A stretch of DNA of 64,000 nt, taken from positions 237,359 through 301,358 of the forward strand of contig NZ_FORF01000002.1 of NCBI RefSeq assembly GCF_900113935.1. The letters run 5' to 3'. Position numbers and translations under genes: made by a program. The notes beneath the pieces are model-generated. The model saw only the letters and a program-made list of their open reading frames with translations. It was not told where the DNA came from and ran no database searches. Positions 1 through 10,409 of the stretch are shown one piece after another (the first letter of the stretch is position 1; every line of letters starts with the position of its first letter). The DNA is from Aquamicrobium aerolatum DSM 21857. Its GTDB lineage: Bacteria > Pseudomonadota > Alphaproteobacteria > Rhizobiales > Rhizobiaceae.

Positions 1-934
1 GGCCGTCCCCTGATGTGAGAAGCATGGAGCAGGGCGCGCCGGTCAACGCCAACGTGACAGGCTCAACGCATGTCAGCGTAATGCCGCCAAACATGATCTC
101 AAGCGCAGGCGTATTGCGCGCGTTGCCAAGCATGTCATTGGCGGCGTGGAAGCTGGCAAGATCCAGCGCGCCCGAACGCGAAACGCCGAGCGCGGCGTGA
201 CCAGTCCTGCCGGCGTCCTGGAGCAAGGCGGGGCGATCCGCGCGTTGGACAGTAAGGACAACTGCAGCATCGGAATGTGTCTGAGAAGGCATCTCGACAT
301 GCGGCGCGCCAAGAGCGGCTGTGTCATGGATTTGCCTGAACCTGACTTGATCGCCGGGTACGAGCAGCGCCGGACGCGCGCGCGACAGATCCCACATTTT
401 CATCGGGGTGCGCCCGAGAAGCTGCCAGCCGCCCGGACTTTCAGCCGGATAGATGCCGCTGAACTTGCCTGCAAGCGCGACTGACCCTGCTGGAATCCGC
501 ACGCGTGGCGAGCGGCGGCGCGGCACGTCAAAACTCGGATCGTCGCTTGTCATATAGGCAAAGCCAGGCGCAAAGCCGGTGAACGCGACGGTATGAAGCG
601 CTGCGGTGTGACGCCGGATCACCTCATCGACACTGCACTTCAGGATTTGCGCAACGTCGGCCAGATCCTCGCCATCGTAGACGACCGTGATTTCGAAGGT
701 TTCGCCTTCCCGTGCTGTTCCGCGTCCAAGCGGCAGCGCCTCGATGCTTGCGCGCAACGTAGCGATATCGGTCAGCAGCGGATCAAAACGCAGCATGACG
801 GTGCGGGCGGCCGGAACGAGTTCGAGACATCCCGGCAGGGCCGCGCCCTGCAAGCGCTCGAACAGCGCAAGCGCCTGTTCCAGATCCTCGGTTTCGACCA
901 GCAGACCGTCACTGCCAGCGGTAAGAAAGCGCAT
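1..934 (-). CDS. pxpBC: Fused 5-oxoprolinase subunits B and C (PxpB-PxpC), 3' end off the window
   Basis: An open frame of 311 codons runs without a stop off the left edge. The first ~210 residues match the KipI/PxpB (carboxyltransferase C) domain, including the stretch FTGFAPGFAYM and the ESPGGWQLLGRT motif. The frame then continues directly into the KipA/PxpC (carboxyltransferase D) domain, with LTVQ...ALLQDAGRTG and GVSRSGALD. In most bacteria these are two genes; here they are one polypeptide, as in urea-amidolyase-like proteins. With PxpA, PxpBC performs ATP-dependent ring opening of 5-oxoproline to glutamate in the cytoplasm. The ATG at 934 lies 14 nt after the pxpA stop. I translated this frame by hand, and the C-terminus cannot be seen. 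Confidence 0.88.
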   Translation of the reverse strand, partial: MRFLTAGSDGLLVETEDLEQALALFERLQGAALPGCLELVPAARTVMLRFDPLLTDIATLRASIEALPLGRGTAREGETFEITVVYDGEDLADVAQILKCSVDEVIRRHTAALHTVAFTGFAPGFAYMTSDDPSFDVPRRRSPRVRIPAGSVALAGKFSGIYPAESPGGWQLLGRTPMKMWDLSRARPALLVPGDQVRFRQIHDTAALGAPHVEMPSQTHSDAAVVLTVQRADRPALLQDAGRTGHAALGVSRSGALDLASFHAANDMLGNARNTPALEIMFGGITLTCVEPVTLALTGAPCSMLLTSGDG

Positions 935-948
935 ACCGGATACCCGCT

Positions 949-1710
949 TCAAACCACGAATGGTGTCAGGGCAACGCCTGCTGCGCTCAGGTCCACACGC
1001 AGCTGGCGCGCGATGCTGACCGCCGCCGGCGTATCCCCGTGAACGCAAATCGACTGGGCGTCGAGCTCGATGTCGGAGCCATCGATTGCGGTGATCCGCC
1101 CTTCGCGCACAAGCCGCAGCATCCGTTGGGCGATCTCTGCGGGGTCATGAAGAACAGCGTCCTGACGGGTGCGCGAAACCAGCGAGCCGTCCGGCATGTA
1201 GTTGCGATCGGCAAAAGCCTCGCAGATTACTGTCAAATCGGCCTCACGTGCCTGCTGCACGACTGGCGCATTCGTGAGCACCATCAGCGGCAAGTTTGCA
1301 TCAACTGCCTTGATCGCAGCGATCACGGCGGCGGCCTGCCGCGCATCATGCGCAATCGTATTGTAGAGCGCCCCGTGCGGCTTCACATAGGCAACCCGCG
1401 TGCCAGCAGCGGCTGCCAAACCCTGCAGCGCACCGATCTGGTAAATCGCGTCGGCAGTCAGCTCTGCGTCAGTGGGCTCCATGTTGCGCCGCCCGAAGCC
1501 GACAAGGTCGCGATAGCCGATATGCGCGCCGACAGTGACGCCGCGTTCTGCAGCTGCCTTGAGGCTGCGCAGGATACCCGCGGGATCACCGGCGTGAAAC
1601 CCGCAGGCGATGTTGGCGCTGGTGACCACATCGAGCATGGCAGCGTCATCGCCCATCGGCCACGGCCCGAAGCTTTCGCCAAGGTCGCTGTTCAAGTCGA
1701 TCGTGCTCAT
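949..1710 (-). CDS. pxpA: 5-oxoprolinase subunit PxpA (LamB/YcsF family)
   Basis: The 253-residue product has the typical length of LamB/YcsF proteins. It begins with the family signature [12 protein letters not shown] and continues with [28 protein letters not shown] and [10 protein letters not shown]. PxpA is the subunit that, with PxpB and PxpC, hydrolyses 5-oxoproline (pyroglutamate) to glutamate at the cost of ATP. The start ATG is preceded by GGGGAGAACCGAG, a good ribosome-binding site. It sits 34 nt after the M14 peptidase gene and 14 nt before the fused pxpBC. This makes it part of the long minus-strand importer operon, which suggests that the imported compound releases pyroglutamate. 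Confidence 0.93.
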   Translation of the reverse strand: MSTIDLNSDLGESFGPWPMGDDAAMLDVVTSANIACGFHAGDPAGILRSLKAAAERGVTVGAHIGYRDLVGFGRRNMEPTDAELTADAIYQIGALQGLAAAAGTRVAYVKPHGALYNTIAHDARQAAAVIAAIKAVDANLPLMVLTNAPVVQQAREADLTVICEAFADRNYMPDGSLVSRTRQDAVLHDPAEIAQRMLRLVREGRITAIDGSDIELDAQSICVHGDTPAAVSIARQLRVDLSAAGVALTPFVV

Positions 1711-1744
1711 CTCTCGGTTCTCCCCTGCCTACCCGTGCCGCCGC

Positions 1745-3472
1745 TCACGCTACCAGCTGCGACGGCATCAATTCGTCCGGCAGCTTCTGCAACGCGTCGT
1801 AAGCCGCCAGCACAGTGGCCATCTGCGCCTCGTGCCCGGCCCTGAAAGCATCGTCGTAAATGGTCTCGTCCGGGTACTCGGTGATCAGCGTCATCGGCAA
1901 ACGGTGACGTTCGTCCTGCGAGATCAGCACCGGGAAGCCGTTGAGGATTTCGAAGCCCGTCTCACCGGCATGGCGCTCGAACAGGGCTATCTGCGCTTCA
2001 TTGAAGGCACGCAGGCCCGGAACATCGTTCAGGCGCTCGGTAACGTCCTCCATCAGCGCGCGCGCGGCACGATCCCAGCCCTCAAGATATCGCATCACAA
2101 GGAAGAAGCCCTTGGGGATGGTCCAGACCTCAAACCCGCGCGGCACGTAGCCGGAGAGCGGACGCGTCCACTCATGCGCCGGATAGCCGTGAAAGTTCAG
2201 ATGCAATGTCGCCGGCAGCCGCCTTTCGGCCTCGCGGCGGATCGCCTGCTCATAAAGTTCTTCGCCGGTGCGATATTCCAGATCGTCGCCAAGCGCGGTG
2301 TAACGTGCGGCGTGGTGCATGTGACGCGGATTGGTTTGGATCAGCCGCTGATGCAGCGCGTAGCCATCGGGGTTTTCCAGCGGACAGATGGTGAAGTGCG
2401 CATCAGGGCGGAGTGCCAACTGCCGCGCCGCACGAAGCGTTCCAACCGGCGAGGTGGTTTCGTTGGCGTGTTGTCCGGCAGAGATGATGACACCGCGATC
2501 CGTGCCGGAACGGTAGATCGCCGTGATCTCACGTCCTGCCACCGAGCGAGCAGTGAACTCTTCGCCTTCGATATTCAGGAGCTCGGCTCTGATCTGCGCC
2601 GGAGACAACGCACGCCCAGCGGTTTCCAGATCCTGCGTGAAATCGGGGCCCGCCGACTGGTCATAGGCAAGCAGTTCGACTTGTACCGACGGGCTGTCGC
2701 CAAGGCGGATATCCGGCACGATCTGACCGGGTTGCAGATTGCGATAGCCGACGGGACGGCCAGCTAGCAGGCCAAAGAACTCCAGCGCCGAGAAGTAAAA
2801 ATCCTCGTGCAGCGCCTCGCGCAATGAGAGCACTTCGTCGCCGGTGCCAAGGTCTTCGTCGACGGCAGGGAAATTTGCGGTGATGCGCAGTTCCTGGAAG
2901 AACGGCTCCTGCCCCCATGTCGCGTTGCCAAGCGCGGCCATGGTGGCGTGGAAGAGTTGCTCGTAGTCGGTCTCGAGCGCCTTGGCCTCGCTATCTACGA
3001 CCATCCAGCCACAGGGAGACAGCGCAGTGTTGCGTGCATAGTCTTCATGGACGCGGTTAGGGGCATCGACCGTCAGCTTGCGCTTTGCTCCATCCCGATA
3101 GGCTAGCTCTACCAGATAGGACGGCATCGCGTCGCTCTCTGCACCTTCAACGAACTCGATTGCCACATCCGGCAACATCGCCGTCAGCGGATAGCTTTCG
3201 AGCAGGAACCGACGCGCCCCGGCCTGCGGGTGACGCGGCCAGGTAATGCGCGCGCTGACCAGCCCGTCAGTGTCGATCTCTTCGCGGAATGCCACCACCA
3301 GCGGTTTGTAGGCCGAGCGGCATCGTGCCTTGATGCCGCGTGCTTCAAAAGCTGCCTCCGCCGCGCGGCGTGTGGCCGTGTCGTCGAACGTCCAGGTCTC
3401 GACGGTTTGTGCGACGAGCGTGTCAGCCAGCGTGCGAAGCGTCGGGGCGAATGTCTTTTCAAACAGGATCAA
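1745..3472 (-). CDS. M14-family zinc metallopeptidase/amidase
   Basis: The 575-residue product has M14 carboxypeptidase/AstE-like features in its C-terminal half. These are a zinc-binding HxxE (QHANE, about residues 335-338), a downstream His in LHLNFHG (about 424-428) and a candidate catalytic Glu in TLITEYPDE. The ~300-residue N-terminal region is family-specific; I do not recognise a defined domain in it. The start is probably TTG at 3472, overlapping the dppC-like stop as TTGA, with GGGAG 8 nt upstream. Its place between the importer permeases and pxpA suggests that it cleaves the imported peptide or amide in the cytoplasm, perhaps freeing 5-oxoproline; that is inference. No signal peptide is visible. 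Confidence 0.78.
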   Translation of the reverse strand: MILFEKTFAPTLRTLADTLVAQTVETWTFDDTATRRAAEAAFEARGIKARCRSAYKPLVVAFREEIDTDGLVSARITWPRHPQAGARRFLLESYPLTAMLPDVAIEFVEGAESDAMPSYLVELAYRDGAKRKLTVDAPNRVHEDYARNTALSPCGWMVVDSEAKALETDYEQLFHATMAALGNATWGQEPFFQELRITANFPAVDEDLGTGDEVLSLREALHEDFYFSALEFFGLLAGRPVGYRNLQPGQIVPDIRLGDSPSVQVELLAYDQSAGPDFTQDLETAGRALSPAQIRAELLNIEGEEFTARSVAGREITAIYRSGTDRGVIISAGQHANETTSPVGTLRAARQLALRPDAHFTICPLENPDGYALHQRLIQTNPRHMHHAARYTALGDDLEYRTGEELYEQAIRREAERRLPATLHLNFHGYPAHEWTRPLSGYVPRGFEVWTIPKGFFLVMRYLEGWDRAARALMEDVTERLNDVPGLRAFNEAQIALFERHAGETGFEILNGFPVLISQDERHRLPMTLITEYPDETIYDDAFRAGHEAQMATVLAAYDALQKLPDELMPSQLVA

Positions 3473-4320
3473 CGGTTGGTTCTCCCGGTCGGGTCAAGCA
3501 GATCGCGCAGCCAGTCACCGATGAGGTTGAGGCCCAGCACGGTGAGCAGGATGGCCATGCCGGGTACGACCGAAATCCACCAGGCGGTCTGCAGATAGGT
3601 ACGGCCTTCCGCCAGCATGCCGCCCCACGACGGAACCGTCGGGTCGACGCCAAGACCAAGGAAGGTCAGCGAGCTTTCAAGCAGGATGTTGTTGGCGACG
3701 TTGAGCGTCATCAGGACGATCACCGGCCCGAGCAGGTTTGGCAGCACGTGACGCATGATGATGTTGCGGTCGGCAACGCCAATTGCGCGCGCGGCCAGCA
3801 CGAACTCGCGCTCACGCAGCGACAGAACAGATGCACGCACCAGACGCGCATACTGCACCCACTGGCTGACGATCAGAAGAATGATCGTGTTGGTGAGCGA
3901 TCCGCCAACGATTGCGACGAAGGTGATGGCGAGAAGGATGAACGGGAGCGCCAGCTGCACATCGGCAAAGCGCATCACGATCATGTCCCACACACCGCGA
4001 TAATAGCCGGCAATCAGACCCATCGCGACGCCGAAAACGACGGAGCCGATGACCGAGATGAAGCCGACCTGCAGCGAGATCCAGCCACCGCTGGCAACGC
4101 GCGCAAGGATATCGCGGCCCAAAGCATCGGTGCCGAACGGATGCGCCGGATTCTGCAGCGGGGGCACGAGGCGCGACGACAGCGAGATCTTGTACGGGTC
4201 CGGCAGGATCCAGCCCGACAGGACGATCGTCCCGATGATGCCGATCAAAAGGATCGCGCCGAGCACGAATTCGAGCGATGCGAACCGGTTGAGCGCAGGC
4301 GATTGAAAGAAACGCGCCAT
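3469..4320 (-). CDS. Dipeptide/oligopeptide ABC transporter permease, DppC type
   Basis: This inner-membrane permease (283 aa) has several hydrophobic helices. It carries the DppC-type cytoplasmic loop (about VLAARAIGVADRNIIMRHVLPN) and the C-terminal FLGLGVDPTVPSWG segment typical of the family. It pairs with the DppB-type permease just upstream to form the channel. I chose the ATG at 4320 because AAGGAG lies 8 nt before it; a GTG at 4329 overlapping the dppB stop is the alternative. The stop overlaps the TTG start of the M14 peptidase gene, so translation of the two is probably coupled. Confidence 0.9.
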   Translation of the reverse strand: MARFFQSPALNRFASLEFVLGAILLIGIIGTIVLSGWILPDPYKISLSSRLVPPLQNPAHPFGTDALGRDILARVASGGWISLQVGFISVIGSVVFGVAMGLIAGYYRGVWDMIVMRFADVQLALPFILLAITFVAIVGGSLTNTIILLIVSQWVQYARLVRASVLSLREREFVLAARAIGVADRNIIMRHVLPNLLGPVIVLMTLNVANNILLESSLTFLGLGVDPTVPSWGGMLAEGRTYLQTAWWISVVPGMAILLTVLGLNLIGDWLRDLLDPTGRTNR

Positions 4321-4325
4321 CGGGT

Positions 4326-5249
4326 TCACTCCTTGCGGATGCGGGGATCGACAAGCCCATAGGCGATGTCGACGATCAGATTGACGAGCACGATCATCAA
4401 GGAGAGGATCATGATGACGGCCTGCAGCACGGGATAGTCGCGCGCCGATACGGCATCGAACGCCAGCGTGCCCATCCCCGGCCAGTTGAACACGCGCTCA
4501 ATGACCACGATGCCACCAAGCAGGCCGCCGAACTGAAGACCGAAATAGGTGATCAGCGGGATCGCGCAGTTGCGCAGCGCGTGCTTGTAGAGAACCTTGC
4601 TCTCCGATAGCCCCTTTGCCCGCGCCACCATGATATATTGCGAGTTCAGCGTCTCGAGCATGGTGGTGCGCACCAGCCGCACATTGGTCGCGGTCAGGAT
4701 GATGCCCATCGTCAGTGTCGGCATGATGTAGCTCTCAAAGCCCGCCATGCCGGACGGTGGCAGCCAGCGCAATGTCACGCCGAAGAGCAGCACCAGCATC
4801 GTCGCGAGCCAGAAATTCGGGAACGACAGGCCGACGAGCGAGCCGATGCGGATCATCTGGTCGCTCCACTTGCCGCGCGAAACCGCCGCGGCAATGCCCA
4901 GCGGGATCGAAATGACGATCGACAGGATGAGCGAGGTGAACGCAAGCGTCAGGGTTGCGGGCAGCGCCTTTGAAATCAGCAGATTGACGGGCGTGCCGCC
5001 GACGAAGCTGTTGCCGAAGTTCCAGGTCAGCAGACCCATCAGCGAGTTGAAATACTGCACGATGAACGGCTCATTGAGGCCCAGACCTTCGCGAATACGC
5101 ACAAGATCGGCTTCGGTGATGCCCGTCGAGCCTTGCGAGATCATCAGGGCCGGGTCGCCCGTCATGCGGATCGCGACGGCCACGACAAGGCTGACAACGA
5201 CGACAACGAAAGCCGCCTGCAGAAGTCTTTTGAAGATAAAGCCGATCAC
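4326..5249 (-). CDS. Dipeptide/oligopeptide ABC transporter permease, DppB type
   Basis: A 307-residue DppB/OppB-like membrane protein. It has an N-terminal transmembrane helix, the periplasmic stretch with MTGDPA...GLNEPFIVQYF, an EAA-type loop (TLNSQYIMVARAKGLSESKVLYKHALRN) and the closing DIAYGLVDPRIRKE motif. The start is GTG at 5249. The gene follows the binding-protein gene after a 59-bp spacer holding a strong hairpin, and is followed immediately by the dppC-type gene. It is part of the putative pyroglutamyl-peptide importer. Confidence 0.9.
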   Translation of the reverse strand: MIGFIFKRLLQAAFVVVVVSLVVAVAIRMTGDPALMISQGSTGITEADLVRIREGLGLNEPFIVQYFNSLMGLLTWNFGNSFVGGTPVNLLISKALPATLTLAFTSLILSIVISIPLGIAAAVSRGKWSDQMIRIGSLVGLSFPNFWLATMLVLLFGVTLRWLPPSGMAGFESYIMPTLTMGIILTATNVRLVRTTMLETLNSQYIMVARAKGLSESKVLYKHALRNCAIPLITYFGLQFGGLLGGIVVIERVFNWPGMGTLAFDAVSARDYPVLQAVIMILSLMIVLVNLIVDIAYGLVDPRIRKE

Positions 5250-5276
5250 GGGCCGTCACCTGCTGTAAGTGGGGGT

Positions 5277-5301
5277 GTCCCCCGGAACGTGTCCGGGGGA
5301 C
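5277..5301 (-). repeat. Intercistronic hairpin after binding-protein gene (locus 1)
   Basis: A perfect 10-bp inverted repeat (GTCCCCCGGA / TCCGGGGGAC) with a 5-nt loop lies between the binding-protein stop and the dppB start. There is no U-tract, so it more likely stabilises or partly attenuates the mRNA than terminates it fully. Confidence 0.75.
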
Positions 5302-5308
5302 GACATCT

Positions 5309-6838
5309 TTACTCGACTTCGACCGCGTTCAGACGCAGACGGTTGTCTGGCGCCGGGTCGAAATTCTTCACGCGCTTGTTGACGCCGTAGAGGGCTTTCG
5401 AGTTGTACAAGGGCATCTCGAGCGCACGGTCGGCAGTGTAGTGGGCGATTTCCTTGAGGATCCGCTCACGCTCGGCGCGATCGGTCAGCGGGCGCTGGCT
5501 TTCGAGCAGGGCGTCCAGCTTCTTGTCGCTGTCATACGGATTCCACTTTTCGCCGGTGTGGTACATGGCGTAGGCGGTGTTGTCGTAGTCGAACGTCCAG
5601 CCACCCCAGCCCTGCTGGAACATCGCGCCGGTCTTGCCCTGCGGGATGATGTCATTGAGCATGGTGTTCAGCTCGTAGGGCTGGATGGTTGCAGTGATGC
5701 CGACCATCGACAGATAGGCTGCAATCGCCTGTGCGACTTCGCCGAACGTGGCGTCGTTGCCGCGAACGTCGATCGTTACCGCTGCACCCGGCTTCACGCC
5801 TGCCTCGGCCAGAAGCGCTTTTGCGCCTTCCACGTCATATGGCAGCGGCTTCTGGTCCGGATCGTAGCCAAACGAAAGCGGGCTCTGGAAGCTGGCAATC
5901 ACGTCAGCCTGTCCGCCAAGGATTTCCTTGACGATGGTTTCGCGGTCAACCGCCATGATCATCGCCTTGCGCACGCGCTCATCGGCGGTGATGCCGTCAC
6001 GCGTGTTGTAGCGAAGCGCCCAAACGGTCGGCGAGGTAACAGCCGCCAGGACGAGGTTCGGATCGGCCTCGATGGTCGGGACCATCGACACCGGAATGGT
6101 CGGCGGGATCACGACGTCGACGCGGCCGGCCTGAAGCTCAGCCACAGCGGTCGCTGGCTCGGTGATGAAGCGGTACTCAAGCTCGGAGAGCTTCGCCTTG
6201 TCGCCCCAGAAGCCTTCGAAAGCTTCCAGCTTGAGCGAGACTTTCGGGTCGTAGGACACGAACTTGAACGGACCGGTGCCGACCGGATTGAGGTTGAAGA
6301 ACTCCTCGGTGTTCTCGGTCACGTATTTCGGCGGAACGATCATCGCGCCATAGCCGGCAAGCTTGGTCAGAAGCACCGGATCGGGTGCGCCCAGGTGGAA
6401 GTCGACGGTGTTCTCATCGATGATCTCCACCTTAGAGATCGACGTATAGTTCGAGCGCTGCGGGCCCTTGGCACCGGTTTCGCCAAGCAGGCGATCAAAG
6501 GTGAACTTCACCGCGTCCGCATTGAACGGCTCGCCATTGTGGAAAGTCACACCTTCACGCAGCTTGAAGCGAATACGCTTGCCTTCGTCCAGAACGTCCC
6601 AGGACTCTGCCAGCGCTGGCACGATTTCCATGTCCGGACCGCGATAGGTCAGGCCATCGAAGATGTTCGTTGCGGCGGATGCCCAGTTCACGAGAAAGGT
6701 GTCGATCGGATCCCAGGAGCCCGGATCCTGCGGCGACGAGACGACGAGCTTTCCGTCAGCAAAAGCCGGAGCGGTGAAAGCCGTGGTGGCGAGCAGCAAT
6801 GCTGTCGCACCCGCCTTCAAGAACCTGATATTTAGCAT
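5309..6838 (-). CDS. ABC transporter substrate-binding protein, family 5 (peptide type)
   Basis: A 509-residue SBP_bac_5 protein with a Sec signal peptide (hydrophobic ATALLLATTAFTAPAFA, cleavage about residue 27). Family hallmarks are DPIDTF...IFDGLTYR near the N-terminus, KLREGVTFHNGEPFNADAVKF, and VRKAMIMAVDRETIV in the middle. It binds the cargo in the periplasm and delivers it to the DppB/DppC-type permeases. The ATG at 6838 has GGGAG upstream. It lies 18 nt after the fused ATPase gene. The ligand cannot be read from sequence; the downstream M14 and Pxp genes suggest pyroglutamyl peptides or a related amide. Confidence 0.92.
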   Translation of the reverse strand: MLNIRFLKAGATALLLATTAFTAPAFADGKLVVSSPQDPGSWDPIDTFLVNWASAATNIFDGLTYRGPDMEIVPALAESWDVLDEGKRIRFKLREGVTFHNGEPFNADAVKFTFDRLLGETGAKGPQRSNYTSISKVEIIDENTVDFHLGAPDPVLLTKLAGYGAMIVPPKYVTENTEEFFNLNPVGTGPFKFVSYDPKVSLKLEAFEGFWGDKAKLSELEYRFITEPATAVAELQAGRVDVVIPPTIPVSMVPTIEADPNLVLAAVTSPTVWALRYNTRDGITADERVRKAMIMAVDRETIVKEILGGQADVIASFQSPLSFGYDPDQKPLPYDVEGAKALLAEAGVKPGAAVTIDVRGNDATFGEVAQAIAAYLSMVGITATIQPYELNTMLNDIIPQGKTGAMFQQGWGGWTFDYDNTAYAMYHTGEKWNPYDSDKKLDALLESQRPLTDRAERERILKEIAHYTADRALEMPLYNSKALYGVNKRVKNFDPAPDNRLRLNAVEVE

Positions 6839-6856
6839 GCGAGTCTCCCAATGTTT

Positions 6857-8701
<1,845 letters not shown>

Positions 8702-8709
8702 TGCAATCC

Positions 8710-9285
8710 TCAGAATGTGGCAGCCGCCCGGGCAGCCTGATTGTATGCTCCGGAGAGCATGCGTAGCAAGGTGCCCAGATTCGACAATTCCGCTTCCGGA
8801 ATGCGAGCCTGACCGGCGATATCGAGCAGCAGTTTTTCGCGGAGCTGGCCATAGCGACGGCAAGCTTCAAAGCCGGCTTCGCTGATCTCGACCATCTTTT
8901 CCTTGCCTGCCTTGCGGGTGTGAATGAGGCCGGCTGCTTCCAGTTTCTTGACCGCGTAGGAAACGACGTGGATGTCCTCGACATCCAGCACCAGCGCGAT
9001 ATCGACCATCCGCTTGGCGCGGCCGCGATGGGCGACCGAATGAAGAATGGCAACTTCCGTGGCCGACAGCCCCGGCTGGCCCGAGGCGGCCATGCACCGC
9101 ACCATCCAGCGATTGAACGCGCTGGTGGCGATCATCATGCCGTATTCGACTTCGGAGAGAGCCGGCGAGCGCCCTGCGGCCAGATGCGCCGACGAGACGA
9201 CAGGCCCGACCTCGCCGCCACCGTTTCGGGGGGCGCGCGTGTCGATGCTCGCGATTGGCAATGCCTTGCTGTGTCCGCGTCTCAT
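8710..9285 (-). CDS. MarR-type winged-helix transcriptional regulator
   Basis: A regulator of about 191 residues. The winged-helix core runs through LSATEVAILHSVAHRGRAKRMVDIA, LDVEDIHVVSYAVKKLEAAGLI and HTRKAGKEKMVEISEAG, as in MarR-family proteins. I place the start at the ATG at 9285 (MRRGHSK) because AAAGAGG precedes it by about 6 nt. The longer frame from 9324 would overlap the predicted promoter. It is the first gene of the importer-pyroglutamate operon (9 nt before the ATPase gene) and probably controls that operon and itself; its ligand is unknown. Confidence 0.85.
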   Translation of the reverse strand: MRRGHSKALPIASIDTRAPRNGGGEVGPVVSSAHLAAGRSPALSEVEYGMMIATSAFNRWMVRCMAASGQPGLSATEVAILHSVAHRGRAKRMVDIALVLDVEDIHVVSYAVKKLEAAGLIHTRKAGKEKMVEISEAGFEACRRYGQLREKLLLDIAGQARIPEAELSNLGTLLRMLSGAYNQAARAAATF

Positions 9286-9304
9286 TTGTGCCTCTTTCAC
9301 GCAT

Positions 9305-9334
9305 ATCATCGATAAATTATTCATATCTTGTCAA
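9305..9334 (-). promoter_or_regulatory. Candidate sigma-70 promoter for the MarR/importer operon
   Basis: On the minus strand, TTGACA (9329-9334) is followed after 18 nt by GATGAT (9305-9310, four of six matches to TATAAT). It sits just upstream of the chosen regulator start at 9285 and overlaps an AT-rich imperfect palindrome (about 9304-9327) that could be the MarR operator. Confidence 0.5.
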
Positions 9335-9618
9335 TACATGGTCGGCTGAATATTCGACGCCTCATCTCATGTGTCTCTGTTTTCAAGGGCTTGCGACAGG
9401 AAACTTCATCAAGAATTGACCGGCTCGCGACCTTCCGGACCGCAGAAAAATCAACCCGGCTCGGGAATCGAGCACGCGCTGCAGGCTCAGACTGAGGTCG
9501 AGTCTCGATACAAATCGGCGAGTTCGGTAAGAGTTGTGCGGGCGCGTCATTTGCCTACTGTGTCCGCTGTGTCAGACATGGGCTTCCGTCATCACACATT
9601 GAACGAAGGAGACAGGCA
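9335..9618. other. Divergent intergenic region
   Basis: This stretch separates the minus-strand MarR operon from the plus-strand NYN gene. Apart from the promoter noted at its left end and a GAAGGAG ribosome-binding site at its right end, I see no gene, repeat or clear RNA structure. Confidence 0.5.
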
Positions 9619-10392
9619 GTGGCCTTGGAGAACCGTTCCCCCCGCCTTGCAGTCCTCATTGACGCCGACAACGCTTCGGCGAAGATCGTCGATGGTCTTT
9701 TCGAAGAGATCGCCAAGATTGGCGAGGCCAGTGTGCGGCGCATCTATGGCGATTTTTCAAGTCCGCGCTCGAAGGGCTGGGCTGACGTCTTGTCGAAACA
9801 CGCGATCATCCCGCAGCAGCAATTTGCCTACACGACGGGCAAGAATGCTTCGGACATCACGCTGGTGATCGACGCGATGGACCTGCTTCACAGCGGCCGG
9901 TTCGACGGCTTTTGCTTGGTGTCTTCCGACAGCGATTTCACCCGGCTTGCAGCGCGAATACGCGAACAGGGCGTCGATGTGTTCGGCTTTGGCGAAAAGA
10001 AGACGCCGGAGAGTTTCCGTCAGGCCTGCCGCCGCTTCGTCTATACGGAAAACCTGCTGGCATCCTCGCCTGCAAACCAGCAGGAGGATGCGCGCCGCGC
10101 CGCGCCGTTGCAGCAGCCGTCGGAAGCCATTCCCATCATCAGCCGGGTGATCGAGGAGATGGACAGCGACGATGGCTGGGTGCCGCTTGGTGCCGTCGGA
10201 ACGCAGCTTGCCAATCTGGCCTCGGACTTCGATCCGCGCACTTTCGGCTTTCGCAAGCTGAGCGACCTGGTGCGCAAGACGAACGCCTTCGAAATCAAGA
10301 ATGTCGAAGGCAGCGCCCTGCGGATCCGGATCAAGCCCGAGCCGCAAAAGGCGGCACGTCGCGCTGCAACACCCCGCAAGACGGCATCCTGA
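9619..10392 (+). CDS. NYN-domain ribonuclease-like protein with C-terminal OST-HTH/LOTUS domain
   Basis: A 257-residue protein. The N-terminal NYN (PIN-like) domain (about residues 8-145) keeps the acidic active-site residues: D15 and D17 in LIDADN, D79 in GKNASDITL, and D104/D106 in SSDSDF. A linker leads to a LOTUS/OST-HTH domain (about 170-240) with DGWVPLGAVG and TFGFRKLSDLV. NYN proteins are predicted metal-dependent RNases, and LOTUS domains bind RNA or protein partners, so an RNA-processing role is likely but not proven. The start is GTG at 9619 with GAAGGAG upstream. It stands alone between unrelated transcription units. Confidence 0.88.
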   Translation: MALENRSPRLAVLIDADNASAKIVDGLFEEIAKIGEASVRRIYGDFSSPRSKGWADVLSKHAIIPQQQFAYTTGKNASDITLVIDAMDLLHSGRFDGFCLVSSDSDFTRLAARIREQGVDVFGFGEKKTPESFRQACRRFVYTENLLASSPANQQEDARRAAPLQQPSEAIPIISRVIEEMDSDDGWVPLGAVGTQLANLASDFDPRTFGFRKLSDLVRKTNAFEIKNVEGSALRIRIKPEPQKAARRAATPRKTAS

Positions 10393-10409
10393 AGCCCGCT
10401 ATCTTTCGA

